Source of the DNA: Candidatus Bathyarchaeota archaeon
GTDB lineage: Archaea > Thermoproteota > Bathyarchaeia > Bathyarchaeales > DTEX01
DNA: 22,378 nt
Assembly (NCBI GenBank): GCA_003601725.1
Contig: PIYJ01000007.1
Coordinates: 1-22,378, forward strand
Direction of reading: 5' to 3'
This document shows positions 14,128 to 22,300 of the stretch, piece after piece; the first letter of the stretch is position 1; every line of letters starts with the position of its first letter. The notes beneath the pieces are model-generated. The model had not been told where the DNA came from. It was given only the letters and a program-made list of their open reading frames with translations, and made no database searches. The position numbers and the translations under genes are program-made.

Positions 14128-15018
14128 TTACATGACCGCTTTAACAACATTTCCGTATTGTTGGACGCCAAGTGACTCTGCGACTAATGTACATTTTGCT
14201 CTAAGCACATATACGATTGGCTTAGAGAATAGATCTTCAAATTCAGTTATACTTTCATAGTTTCCCTGTCCCTTAGCGATTATCAGATCGGCTTCTCGTA
14301 GATGCTGCAGAAAATCTTCCGAAGACTCCTCGAGATTTATCCCTATGTGATCGTTACCTGTGGTTATCACTTCCGCTAGCTCTCCTAGTCTGATCTGTTC
14401 TGCATCCTCAAGAGTAGCATCGTTTAAGACTGGACCGCTCTTCACGGCGGCAAAAATCTTCACTGGATATTTCTCTTTGATCATTCGCATCAGAAACTTG
14501 TCGAAGACTATTTCCCCTGCATTATCCAATAGATATAAAATCTCCTTTGATCTTGAAAGCATATCCATAAGCTTAGGGACATCATCTATATCCAGGCTGC
14601 CGCTTAGACATCTTATAAGCTGTTCCTCAAGCCGGCTCATTGAGAATTCATGGCCCTCAACTTCGAAGTCTATCGTGTTGCCGCATATGGTTCCTAAAAC
14701 TGCAAGTCTGAAGGCTTCTTCGAAACTCATTTTTTGACATTCACGTTCCAGAACAGGCGTCACCTTAAGGGCAATCTCGTTGGATTTCCGTTTCAGCTCT
14801 TTGAAGGGATCGTCATTGCCGCTGATCTTGCAAGCTAATCTATGAACGTAAGTGTGAAGCCGAGGAGGCGTCTCCTTTGATAAATCGTTTTTCCCAGCTA
14901 GCCATCTTAAAGCTTCATAGACTATCTTTCTCTGCAATTTTTTATCTCTCGTAGCTTTGGTGGCGATATCATATGCTGTTCGAACAGTGCAGGGGATGCA
15001 GAGCAGCTGACTTTTCAT
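14128..15018 (-). CDS. DUF89/ARMT1-like damage-control phosphatase
   Basis: DUF89 proteins are metal-dependent phosphatases thought to remove damaged phosphometabolites. The archaeal class has an N-terminal CxxC, seen here as CIPC (residues 7-10). The active-site loop YLLDNAGEIVFDK (Asp about 165) and the downstream LNDATLEDAEQI and IAKGQGNYES segments are present, so the enzyme looks intact. I begin at the ATG at 15018, since homologues start a few residues before CxxC. A minus-strand TATA element at 15050-15056 would start the transcript near 15027, between this ATG and an upstream in-frame ATG at 15036, and AAAGGA precedes 15018. The upstream ATG would add six residues. The gene is divergent from the XPF nuclease. 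Confidence 0.87.
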   Translation of the reverse strand: MKSQLLCIPCTVRTAYDIATKATRDKKLQRKIVYEALRWLAGKNDLSKETPPRLHTYVHRLACKISGNDDPFKELKRKSNEIALKVTPVLERECQKMSFEEAFRLAVLGTICGNTIDFEVEGHEFSMSRLEEQLIRCLSGSLDIDDVPKLMDMLSRSKEILYLLDNAGEIVFDKFLMRMIKEKYPVKIFAAVKSGPVLNDATLEDAEQIRLGELAEVITTGNDHIGINLEESSEDFLQHLREADLIIAKGQGNYESITEFEDLFSKPIVYVLRAKCTLVAESLGVQQYGNVVKAVM

Positions 15019-15049
15019 CGTTCCTTTCTCTCCCATCTTATCTCTTCAG

Positions 15050-15056
15050 ATATAAT
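15050..15056 (-). promoter_or_regulatory. TATA box for the DUF89 gene
   Basis: Minus-strand ATTATATCT is centred near 15053. The predicted start of transcription near 15027 supports translation from the ATG at 15018 rather than the one at 15036. Confidence 0.4.
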
Positions 15057-15064
15057 CATTGAAC

Positions 15065-15071
15065 TTATAAG
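15065..15071 (+). promoter_or_regulatory. TATA box for the XPF-like gene (leaderless)
   Basis: TTATAAG centred at 15068 lies 24 nt before the ATG at 15092, and no ribosome-binding site precedes that ATG. This is the pattern of a leaderless archaeal transcript. Confidence 0.45.
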
Positions 15072-15091
15072 AAGTAACAATCATGATTTGA

Positions 15092-15835
15092 ATGTCACGG
15101 TTTCCCTCAACATCTGGTCGTGATTGTTTGTCAGCTAAGAACCGCGTTATAGTAGATGAACGTGAAAGACCTTCGGGAATTCCAAGACTTTTAAGAGATC
15201 TCGGAATGACCGTTGATCTCAGAATGCTCGAGATTGGAGATTACATACTGCCTGGATATGCGATTGAAAGGAAGGAGATCCGAGATTTCTTAAGATCAAT
15301 ATTCTCTAGGCGGGTTTTCAACCAAGCTCAAAGGTTAAGCGAAGTTTATGAGAACCCCATCTTAATAATTGAAGGAGACGTTTCTACAGTTCTAGAAAAC
15401 AAGATATCCCCGGCTGCATTTTGGGGCGCCATATCTACTCTGGCTTTTGATTACGATTTAAGAATCTTCTTTACGCCTGACGTGGAGCAGACAGCTAATC
15501 TCATCTATACGCTGAGAAGAAAAAAGCCTTTGGGATTTAAAGGCCCCTTAGTGAAGACGAGGCCGAAATCTGATGATACGGGGAACATGCAGATTCAGAT
15601 AGTTGCGTCCCTTCCCGGTGTAGGACCTAAACTTGCAGATAGGCTTCTAAGCGAGTTTAAATCGGTTCGCAGAGTCTTCACAGCGACGGCTGCTGAATTA
15701 TCAGCCGTCAAAGGAATCAACAGAAAAACATCCTATAAGATTAAAAGAATCTTGGATGCTCCCTATCGTCCATTCGTAAAGTCTATTAAGCAGCTTAAAC
15801 TTGATGAAGATGATCCAAAAGGTTTAAAAGCGTAG
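15092..15835 (+). CDS. xpf: XPF/Mus81-family ERCC4 structure-specific nuclease with HhH domain
   Basis: The 247-residue protein is the short archaeal XPF form, without a helicase domain. The ERCC4 nuclease core shows VDERER (Asp 22), GDYILPGYAIERKEIRDFL (GD at 49-50, ERK at 59-61, Asp 65) and the following FSRRVFNQAQRL. A tandem helix-hairpin-helix domain occupies about 173-217 (SLPGVGPKLADRLL, then VKGINRKTSYKI). Such enzymes cut branched or flap DNA as dimers and usually bind PCNA through a C-terminal motif; I see no clear PIP box in the lysine-rich tail. The catalytic set is intact. The ATG at 15092 fits a leaderless promoter, but an internal TTG at 15128, nearer the conserved domain, cannot be excluded. 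Confidence 0.9.
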   Translation: MSRFPSTSGRDCLSAKNRVIVDERERPSGIPRLLRDLGMTVDLRMLEIGDYILPGYAIERKEIRDFLRSIFSRRVFNQAQRLSEVYENPILIIEGDVSTVLENKISPAAFWGAISTLAFDYDLRIFFTPDVEQTANLIYTLRRKKPLGFKGPLVKTRPKSDDTGNMQIQIVASLPGVGPKLADRLLSEFKSVRRVFTATAAELSAVKGINRKTSYKIKRILDAPYRPFVKSIKQLKLDEDDPKGLKA

Positions 15836-15849
15836 AAGCATGAGATTCT

Positions 15850-15894
15850 CAAAACCTCGAAAAACGAGGTTTTGCAGCAGCCTATCTTGGCTGT
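15850..15894 (+). terminator. Two tandem hairpins between xpf and rpl41e
   Basis: The first hairpin is a perfect 10-bp stem, CAAAACCTCG/CGAGGTTTTG, with a 4-base AAAA-type loop within the A-run (15850-15874). The second is CAGCC-TATCTT-GGCTG (15878-15893), extendable by one G-U pair. They begin 15 nt after the xpf stop and precede the eL41 promoter, so termination of xpf is the simplest role. Neither is followed by the long T run typical of archaeal termination. Confidence 0.4.
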
Positions 15895-15895
15895 C

Positions 15896-15905
15896 TAAAA
15901 TTTAA
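15896..15905 (+). promoter_or_regulatory. TATA box for rpl41e
   Basis: AAAATTTAAGG centred near 15901 predicts transcription start near 15927 and a leader of about 10 nt for the ATG at 15937. aEF-2, 81 nt downstream of eL41, may be cotranscribed. Confidence 0.35.
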
Positions 15906-15936
15906 GGTAAAATTCACAATGAAAAGATGAGTAAAG

Positions 15937-16014
15937 ATGCGTGCTAAGTGGAAAAAGAAGAGGGTACGCCGCCAGAAGAAGAAGAGACAGAAGAGACGTG
16001 CGAGGTATAAGTAG
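15937..16014 (+). CDS. rpl41e: Ribosomal protein eL41
   Basis: This 25-codon gene begins MRAKWKKKRVRRQKKKRQKR and ends RARYK. The start MRAKW, the near-total Arg/Lys composition and the length of about 25 residues are those of eL41 (L41e), the smallest ribosomal protein, which bridges the two subunits. It is short enough to be lost by gene callers with length cut-offs. It lies 81 nt upstream of aEF-2 on the same strand, a sensible translation-related neighbour. GATGAG upstream of the ATG is a weak ribosome-binding match. Confidence 0.9.
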   Translation: MRAKWKKKRVRRQKKKRQKRRARYK

Positions 16015-16036
16015 ATTGAAGAAGGAATTCCTCAGC

Positions 16037-16056
16037 AAAGTTAATAGGTTAACTTT
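16037..16056. repeat. Perfect inverted repeat upstream of aEF-2
   Basis: AAAGTTAA-TAGG-TTAACTTT has perfect 8-bp arms and a 4-base spacer. It lies 22 nt after the eL41 stop and 40 nt before the aEF-2 ATG. It could be an operator or promoter-embedded palindrome, or an RNA hairpin between two cotranscribed genes. The weak A/T stem makes a terminator less likely. Confidence 0.45.
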
Positions 16057-16095
16057 ATGTTTGAATGTTTAAAACGGTGAAGGAGTGAGAAACCA

Positions 16096-18306
16096 ATGCC
16101 GAGATTCAGACACACTGAACGTATATTGAAGCTCCTAAGAAACAAGGAGAACATTCGAGACATAGGGATAATCGCCCATATAGATCACGGAAAGACTACA
16201 ATGACGGATAGTCTTCTAGCGGAGGCCGGGCTCTTATCGCCCAAGATAGCAGGGGAAGCCCGAGCTCTAGATTACTTGGAGGAAGAGCAGAAACGGGGAA
16301 TAACGATTAAGACTGCGAACATCTCCTTGCTGCATGAGACGGAAGGAAAAAGCTACATAATTAACCTCATCGACACGCCTGGTCACGTTGACTTCACAGG
16401 AAAGGTTACTCGAGCCTTAAGGGCGATTGACGGCGCCGTTGTAGTTGTAGACGCCGTTGAGGAAGTCATGGTCCAAACCGAGACCGTGACCAGACAGGCT
16501 TTGAATGAAAGGGTGAAACCGGTCCTGTTCATTAACAAGATTGATAGATTGATCAAGGAGCTCAAGCTCACTCCGGAAGAGACGCAGAAGAAGTTGATGC
16601 GTATAATCCGTGACTTTAACAACTTGATAGATGTTTACGGTGAGCCTGAATTCAAAAAGAAATGGAAGGTCGACGCAGCTAAGGGAAGCGTGGCATTCGG
16701 TTCTGCGCTTCATCGATGGGGATTCACGATAGACATCGCGAAGAGGAAGGGAATAATGTTCGATGACGTTGTCAAAGCCTACCAAGAGAACCGATATGAG
16801 GAACTTCAGAAGATTGTTCCCCTCCACGAAGCAATCCTCGAGATGGTCGTGAATAACCTTCCAAACCCGATTGAAGCTTCAAAGTACAGAATACCGAAGA
16901 TATGGAAGGGTGAAATAGATTCAGAGATAGGCCAAGCCATGCTGAACTGTGATTCCAACGGCCCAACCGTCATGTGCATAACGAACGTTCAGCTTGACCC
17001 TCACGCCGGGATAGTCTCAACTGGAAGGCTCTTCTCAGGGGACCTCAAAGAGGGAGACCAGGTCTATTTGGTCGGCGCGAAGAAAGGCTACCGAGTGCAG
17101 CAAGTCTCAATGTATATGGGAGCCTTCAGGGAAGTTGTGGATCACCTCGATGCAGGAAACATTGCGGCGGTCCTTGGGCTTGATCAGGCTAGAGCTGGAG
17201 AGACGCTTGTGGATGCGAGTTTCTCAAATGTCATGGTGCCCTTCGAGAGGATTACGTACGTATCTGAACCTGTCGTCACGATAGCTCTTGAACCGAAGCA
17301 TCCTAAAGATCTACCACGGCTGGTGGATGTTATGAACCGCCTTTCAATCGACGATCCGAACCTTGTAACGACGATTAACAAGGAGACCGGTGAGTATCTC
17401 CTCAGCGGCATGGGGGAGCTTCACCTAGAGATAGCTATCAAGTTCATGAAGGAATATGCGCCTGGACTTGATATCATAACGTCAAAGCCGATAGTTGTTT
17501 ATAGAGAGACCGTTAGCAAGCCTGGAACAATCGCATTAGCGAAGAGCCCGAACAAGCATAACAGGTTCTGGGTTCAAATTGAGCCTCTCGAAGAAGAAGT
17601 AATCAAGATGATCGAATCTGGAGAGATAGACGAAGTTATGGGTCGAAGAAGAATAGGAGACGTTCTCTATCAGAAAGCTGGCTGGCCGGTTGATGAGGCG
17701 AGAAACGTCTGGGCCCTCGAAGAGCACAGAAATATCCTGATAGATCTCACAAAGGGAGTTCAGTACATGCGGGATGTCAGAGACATGGTGATCTCAGGGT
17801 TCAGATGGGCATGTCAAGCAGGGCCTCTATGCGAGGAGCCTATTAGAGGAGTAAAAGTTAAGTTGATAGATGCTCAGCTCCACGAGGATCCGGTGCACCG
17901 AGGGCCAGCTCAAATAATGCCTGCTATTCGAAGAGCGATCTTCGGTTCGTTCTTAACAGCTAATCCTATACTTCTGGAACCCATCTATAGAATTCAAGTC
18001 TCAGTTCCAGCGCAGTGGGTTGGTCAAGTCAGCAGTCTATTGACGAGAAAGCGTGGAAGAATCTTGGCTTCCGAGCAGAAAGGAGCCTTGTTAGCTGTGG
18101 ATGGTTATATCCCTGTGGCGGAGACTTTCGGGTTGGCCGCTGAACTTAGATCCGCAACCTCAGGTCACGCTTTCTGGCAGAGCCAGTTCGACCATTGGGA
18201 AAAGGTTCCTGAGAGCCTTGCTAAAGAGGTTATTGCTGAGATACGAAATAGAAGAGGTTTGCCGCCGGAGATTCCAGACGCGAAGAGATTCATCGATGAA
18301 TCATAA
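16096..18306 (+). CDS. fusA: Translation elongation factor aEF-2
   Basis: aEF-2 is the GTPase that drives ribosomal translocation. The 736-residue protein has the full five-domain archaeal length. GTPase motifs are AHIDHGKTT (27-35), the RGITIKTANISLL switch, DTPGHVDF and NKIDRL. Domain IV carries QLHEDPVHRGPAQIMPA, whose second histidine (residue 601) is the diphthamide position; the domain ends with the GFGS-like and RRGLPPEIP segments of archaeal EF-2. The ATG follows AAGGAGTGAG. Diphthamide-synthesis genes are not in the window. It converges on the radical SAM gene with a 29-nt gap. Confidence 0.98.
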   Translation: MPRFRHTERILKLLRNKENIRDIGIIAHIDHGKTTMTDSLLAEAGLLSPKIAGEARALDYLEEEQKRGITIKTANISLLHETEGKSYIINLIDTPGHVDFTGKVTRALRAIDGAVVVVDAVEEVMVQTETVTRQALNERVKPVLFINKIDRLIKELKLTPEETQKKLMRIIRDFNNLIDVYGEPEFKKKWKVDAAKGSVAFGSALHRWGFTIDIAKRKGIMFDDVVKAYQENRYEELQKIVPLHEAILEMVVNNLPNPIEASKYRIPKIWKGEIDSEIGQAMLNCDSNGPTVMCITNVQLDPHAGIVSTGRLFSGDLKEGDQVYLVGAKKGYRVQQVSMYMGAFREVVDHLDAGNIAAVLGLDQARAGETLVDASFSNVMVPFERITYVSEPVVTIALEPKHPKDLPRLVDVMNRLSIDDPNLVTTINKETGEYLLSGMGELHLEIAIKFMKEYAPGLDIITSKPIVVYRETVSKPGTIALAKSPNKHNRFWVQIEPLEEEVIKMIESGEIDEVMGRRRIGDVLYQKAGWPVDEARNVWALEEHRNILIDLTKGVQYMRDVRDMVISGFRWACQAGPLCEEPIRGVKVKLIDAQLHEDPVHRGPAQIMPAIRRAIFGSFLTANPILLEPIYRIQVSVPAQWVGQVSSLLTRKRGRILASEQKGALLAVDGYIPVAETFGLAAELRSATSGHAFWQSQFDHWEKVPESLAKEVIAEIRNRRGLPPEIPDAKRFIDES

Positions 18307-18335
18307 AAAACAAGCATTTATTTTCCCAAATTATT

Positions 18336-19220
18336 CTATTTCATGAATTTTTCCAGCGTGTTTCTGCAGTATGCTGATCCGTCGCAAACATTAGTATTAA
18401 GCCACGGGAATCCTTCTCGGCAAGTGGCGAAGGCAAGTCCGTACTTCATGGTTTTCTCTCGTATCTTTTTGAGGATTTCAAGCCTCATCTCTTTGCGTAG
18501 ATACTTGTATCCTGAGATCCATTCGCCGTCTCTATAGGCTTCACTGAGCTTGCTGAAGAGTTTCGGATACCTCTTCTTCAAGGTAGAGAAGAATCCCGTA
18601 ACGGGTTTAAGCGTCGATGCGGTTATCTGCTTTACGCCTATCTCGGCTGACTTTGAAATGATGGCTTCGAGGTCATCCTCGTTCGTGTTGACCGTTGGGA
18701 TTACCGGGTCGATCCTTACGACTGTGGGTATTCCTTCATTCGCAATCTTCTGTAGAGCGGAGAATCTGGATTGAGGCGGCGGAGCGTAAGGTTCAATTAT
18801 CTCTGCTATTTCCCGTCGAGGCGTAGTAATCGTCATTGAAACGACTGTTCTGGTCCTCTTGAAAATGTCTATGTCCCTCGTGACCAAGTCTGATTTAGTA
18901 ACGATAAGAAGTGGGAAGTCTCGATCTGCCAGAATCTCTAAGCATCGTCTGGTGATTTCGTACTTTCTCTCCAGCGGCTGGTAGGGATCAGTCGCATCGC
19001 TGAACATTACTGGGAGACGCAGCTCGGTGTTTTCCGCCATCTTGATAATGTCCTCCTTCAGTCTCAAACGTGGAAGGGTTGGTCCTCTGAAGCTCGGAAA
19101 TTTAACTGCGTAACAATAAATGCATCGATGTGCACATCTGCCTAAATAAGGATTCACGTTGTATTTTGGAAGACAGGTGCAAAAGGCAGACTTTACGACG
19201 TTAAAGGAGGGAAGCTTCAT
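18336..19220 (-). CDS. SPL-like radical SAM protein
   Basis: The 294-residue protein has the radical SAM cluster motif CAHRCIYCYA (Cys 29, 33 and 36), preceded by C.C at residues 14-16 (FCTCLPKYNVNPY). This layout is that of the SplB-like/Rv2578c-type group, which includes spore photoproduct lyase relatives of mostly unknown function. Later segments such as MFSDATDPYQPLE, TRRCLEIL, TVVSMTITT and VRIDPVIP fit the same family. The C-terminus has a further cysteine set (CREGFPW, VCDGSAYC) that could bind a second cluster. The substrate is unknown. A TATA element 35-40 nt upstream suggests a short leader. It is divergent from the glycoside hydrolase and converges on aEF-2. Confidence 0.85.
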   Translation of the reverse strand: MKLPSFNVVKSAFCTCLPKYNVNPYLGRCAHRCIYCYAVKFPSFRGPTLPRLRLKEDIIKMAENTELRLPVMFSDATDPYQPLERKYEITRRCLEILADRDFPLLIVTKSDLVTRDIDIFKRTRTVVSMTITTPRREIAEIIEPYAPPPQSRFSALQKIANEGIPTVVRIDPVIPTVNTNEDDLEAIISKSAEIGVKQITASTLKPVTGFFSTLKKRYPKLFSKLSEAYRDGEWISGYKYLRKEMRLEILKKIREKTMKYGLAFATCREGFPWLNTNVCDGSAYCRNTLEKFMK

Positions 19221-19254
19221 CTTTCAGGGTCTAAATGAAATTAACAGTTTAGAT

Positions 19255-19266
19255 CCATATAAATGG
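19255..19266 (-). promoter_or_regulatory. TATA box for the radical SAM gene
   Basis: Minus-strand CCATTTATATGG is centred near 19260. Initiation near 19234 would leave a leader of about 14 nt before the ATG at 19220. The element is close to palindromic. Confidence 0.4.
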
Positions 19267-19350
19267 ATGAGAAGAATCTAGATTTTTCAGGATTTTGAAA
19301 GTCATTTAAGGCCTTTCAAGCATTAAATAATCATATGGAGATGAATCCGC

Positions 19351-22300
19351 ATGGATAAAGAAGAATTTAGGAACCCATCCAAAATCTATAGGCCTTCCCC
19401 CTTCTGGTCGTGGAATGACAGGTTAGACGAAGAAGAACTTCGATGGCAAGTACGGGAATTCGCTGAGAAGGGATTCGGCGGATACTTTATGCATTCAAGG
19501 GTCGGGCTTGTCACATCGTATCTGTCAGATGAATGGATGAATTGCATACGTGCCTGCCTGGAAGAAGGAAGAAAGATGAATTTAGAATCTTGGCTTTACG
19601 ATGAAGATAAATGGCCAAGCGGATTCGCAGGAGGCTTTGTTCCAGCCAAAAGCGACGAATATCGCATGCGCTTTCTCAAGGTTGAAGAGATAAAAACTAA
19701 AGACGTAAGTAGGCTGCTGAATGATCCATCCGTTCAAGCAATCTTCGAGATCTCCTTTTCGTCTTCTCAGGAAATAGAAAAATTTAAGCGGATAACGAAG
19801 CCTGAATGGATCAGCGGAGACGGCCGTCTATACATCTTCAAGGCTGAGATCGATAGAAGCCGCAGTAACTGGTTCAACGGGGAGACCTATGTAGATCTTC
19901 TAAATCCGAAGACAACCGAGGAATTTCTCAGGGTGACGCTTGACGCTTATGCAAAGGAATTCAAAGACGATTTCGGGGAGTACATGCCTGGGATATTCAC
20001 GGATGAGCCGAATTACGCTATGGGAAATTATGTCCCATGGACCGGGGATCTCCCAGATTACTTCAGGAAACTGAATGGTTATGATCTGTTAGACAAGCTG
20101 CCCCTTCTATACTTTAAGGTTGAGGGATACTATAAGCTCCGCCATGACTTTTGGAGAACCGTCACGCTGCGATTCGTCGAATCATATACGAAACCCTATG
20201 CAGAACGCTGCGAAAAGTACGGGTTAAAGCTAACGGGACACATGCTGTGCGAAGATAATCTTGACATTCAGATTAGGCGAATCGGCGCTGCTATGCCTCA
20301 TTACGAATACATGCAGCTTCTTGGAATTGATCATCTCGGAAGGAACATCGATGACCCTCTTACCCTTAAGCAATGTTCAAGTGTAGCTCATCAATTCGGC
20401 CGTACACGGGTTCTCTCAGAGATCTTCGGATGCAGCGGACACAGCATGACCTTTGAGGATCAAAAATGGATTGGAGACTTTCATCTGGCTTTAGGGATCA
20501 CATTCTTCTGTCCCCATCTCGTGCTCTACACAATGAAGGGAGATGCAAAGAGAGATTATCCGCCTACATTCAGTTATCATCAACCCTATTGGGAGCACTT
20601 CAGACTCATCAACGATTACTTCGCCCGGGCAAGTTACATCTGCTCGCAGGGAAGATTTCAGACCGAGATACTTGTTCTCCATCCGATAAGCAGCGCATGG
20701 GCAACATTTAATCCATCCTCGGAGAAACCGGATCCTGAGCTGTGGTCATACAATGAGGAGCTACTTAAGCTTCAAGGCATACTTCTCGGATTGCATCGAG
20801 ACTTCGATTATGGGGATGAGATCATAATTTCCAAGCACGGCCGCGTCGAAGGCGACGAATTCGTTGTGAAGGAGAGCCGATACAAGATCGTGATCGTTCC
20901 ACCTTCATTAACGTGGTTCAAACAAACAGTAAGCTTGCTTGAAAAGTTTCTGGAGGCTGGAGGAAAAGTCATATTCGTAGGTGAAACTCCAAGCCTAATC
21001 GACGCTGAGCCGGATGAAGAAAGATGGCGGAAAATCCTTTCGCATCCTAACGTAGAAAAGACGGAGAACGAACGAAAGGCGCTGGCTGATACCTTAGATA
21101 AAATACTCGAGAGGGCAGTAAGCATCATCGATGAGGATGGAAGGGAGATTGAAGATATTCTCGTCCATCACCGAGCTGAAGGCCCACGCCACATTTACTT
21201 CCTCGCAAATACCAGCCGAACAAAAAGCTACAATGCGACTATAAAGTTTTCACAGAAGGGAGAGGTAACTGAATGGAACCTGTTTAACGGAGAGGTCTCC
21301 TCAGTTGAAGCTGTAACCCAAGAAGGGAAGACTCTTCTAAAAACCACACTTCATCCAGCGGGAAGCCGAGTCTTCGTGATAGATACTTCTAAGCCTTCCG
21401 CCCCGGAGAGACCGCTGCCTACGTGGAAGATGGAGGAAGACGTGAAGAAACTCTCGGATGAATGGGGATTCAAACGTCTACATCTAAACTCCTTTGTGAT
21501 AGATTCCTGTGAATACTGCTTTGGCGATGAAGAGTGGAAGCCGAAGACGCCGATCTGGAAGATTCGACGGGAAGCTTGGCGGGCATCAGGGCTGGAAGAA
21601 TTTCTCGGAATTCAGCCTTGGGTCTTGAAAGAGAAGAATATAAAGCCTTCTAGGCTCTTTGAGCTGAAGCTTCGTGCATCCTTCAAATCAGAAGTTAAGC
21701 CGAGACAAGTATTCCTCGTGATCGAAAAAGCCCCGATATGGAAAGTCAAGGTTAACGGAGTTCAAGTTTCAACCGATACATCGGAGTGGCATTGGGATAA
21801 ACAATTCGGAAAGATCGATATATCTAAACATATAATCATAGGCGAGAACATCATTGAGCTTTCATCCATATTCAACTGGGAGGTCCCCGTGGAAGATCTC
21901 TATCTAGTCGGAGACTTCGGAGTTAAAAGAACCTCGGAGACCGAATTTGTGCTCACAAAGGAACCTGAGACGCTGAAGAACGGCAGCTGGGTCGAGCAGG
22001 GATATCCATTCTACGCTGGGACGATGCGATATGAGACTATCTTTAACCTCGATGATGAACCGCAGCTGGGAGAACAAATAATCATACGTCTACCCGAAGC
22101 CAAAGGAACCCTCTTCTTAGTCAGAGTTAACGATTCAGACCCAATACCGATTTGCTGGCGGCCGCTTGAAGCTGATGTCACAAAGAATGTTCAAAAAGGT
22201 AAAAATGAGCTCTCAATAGATGTTGTCAGCTCCTTAAGAAACACCTTCGGCCCGCTTCATCATAAAGCAGGCGACCTACATTGGGTGGGCCCCTCATCAT

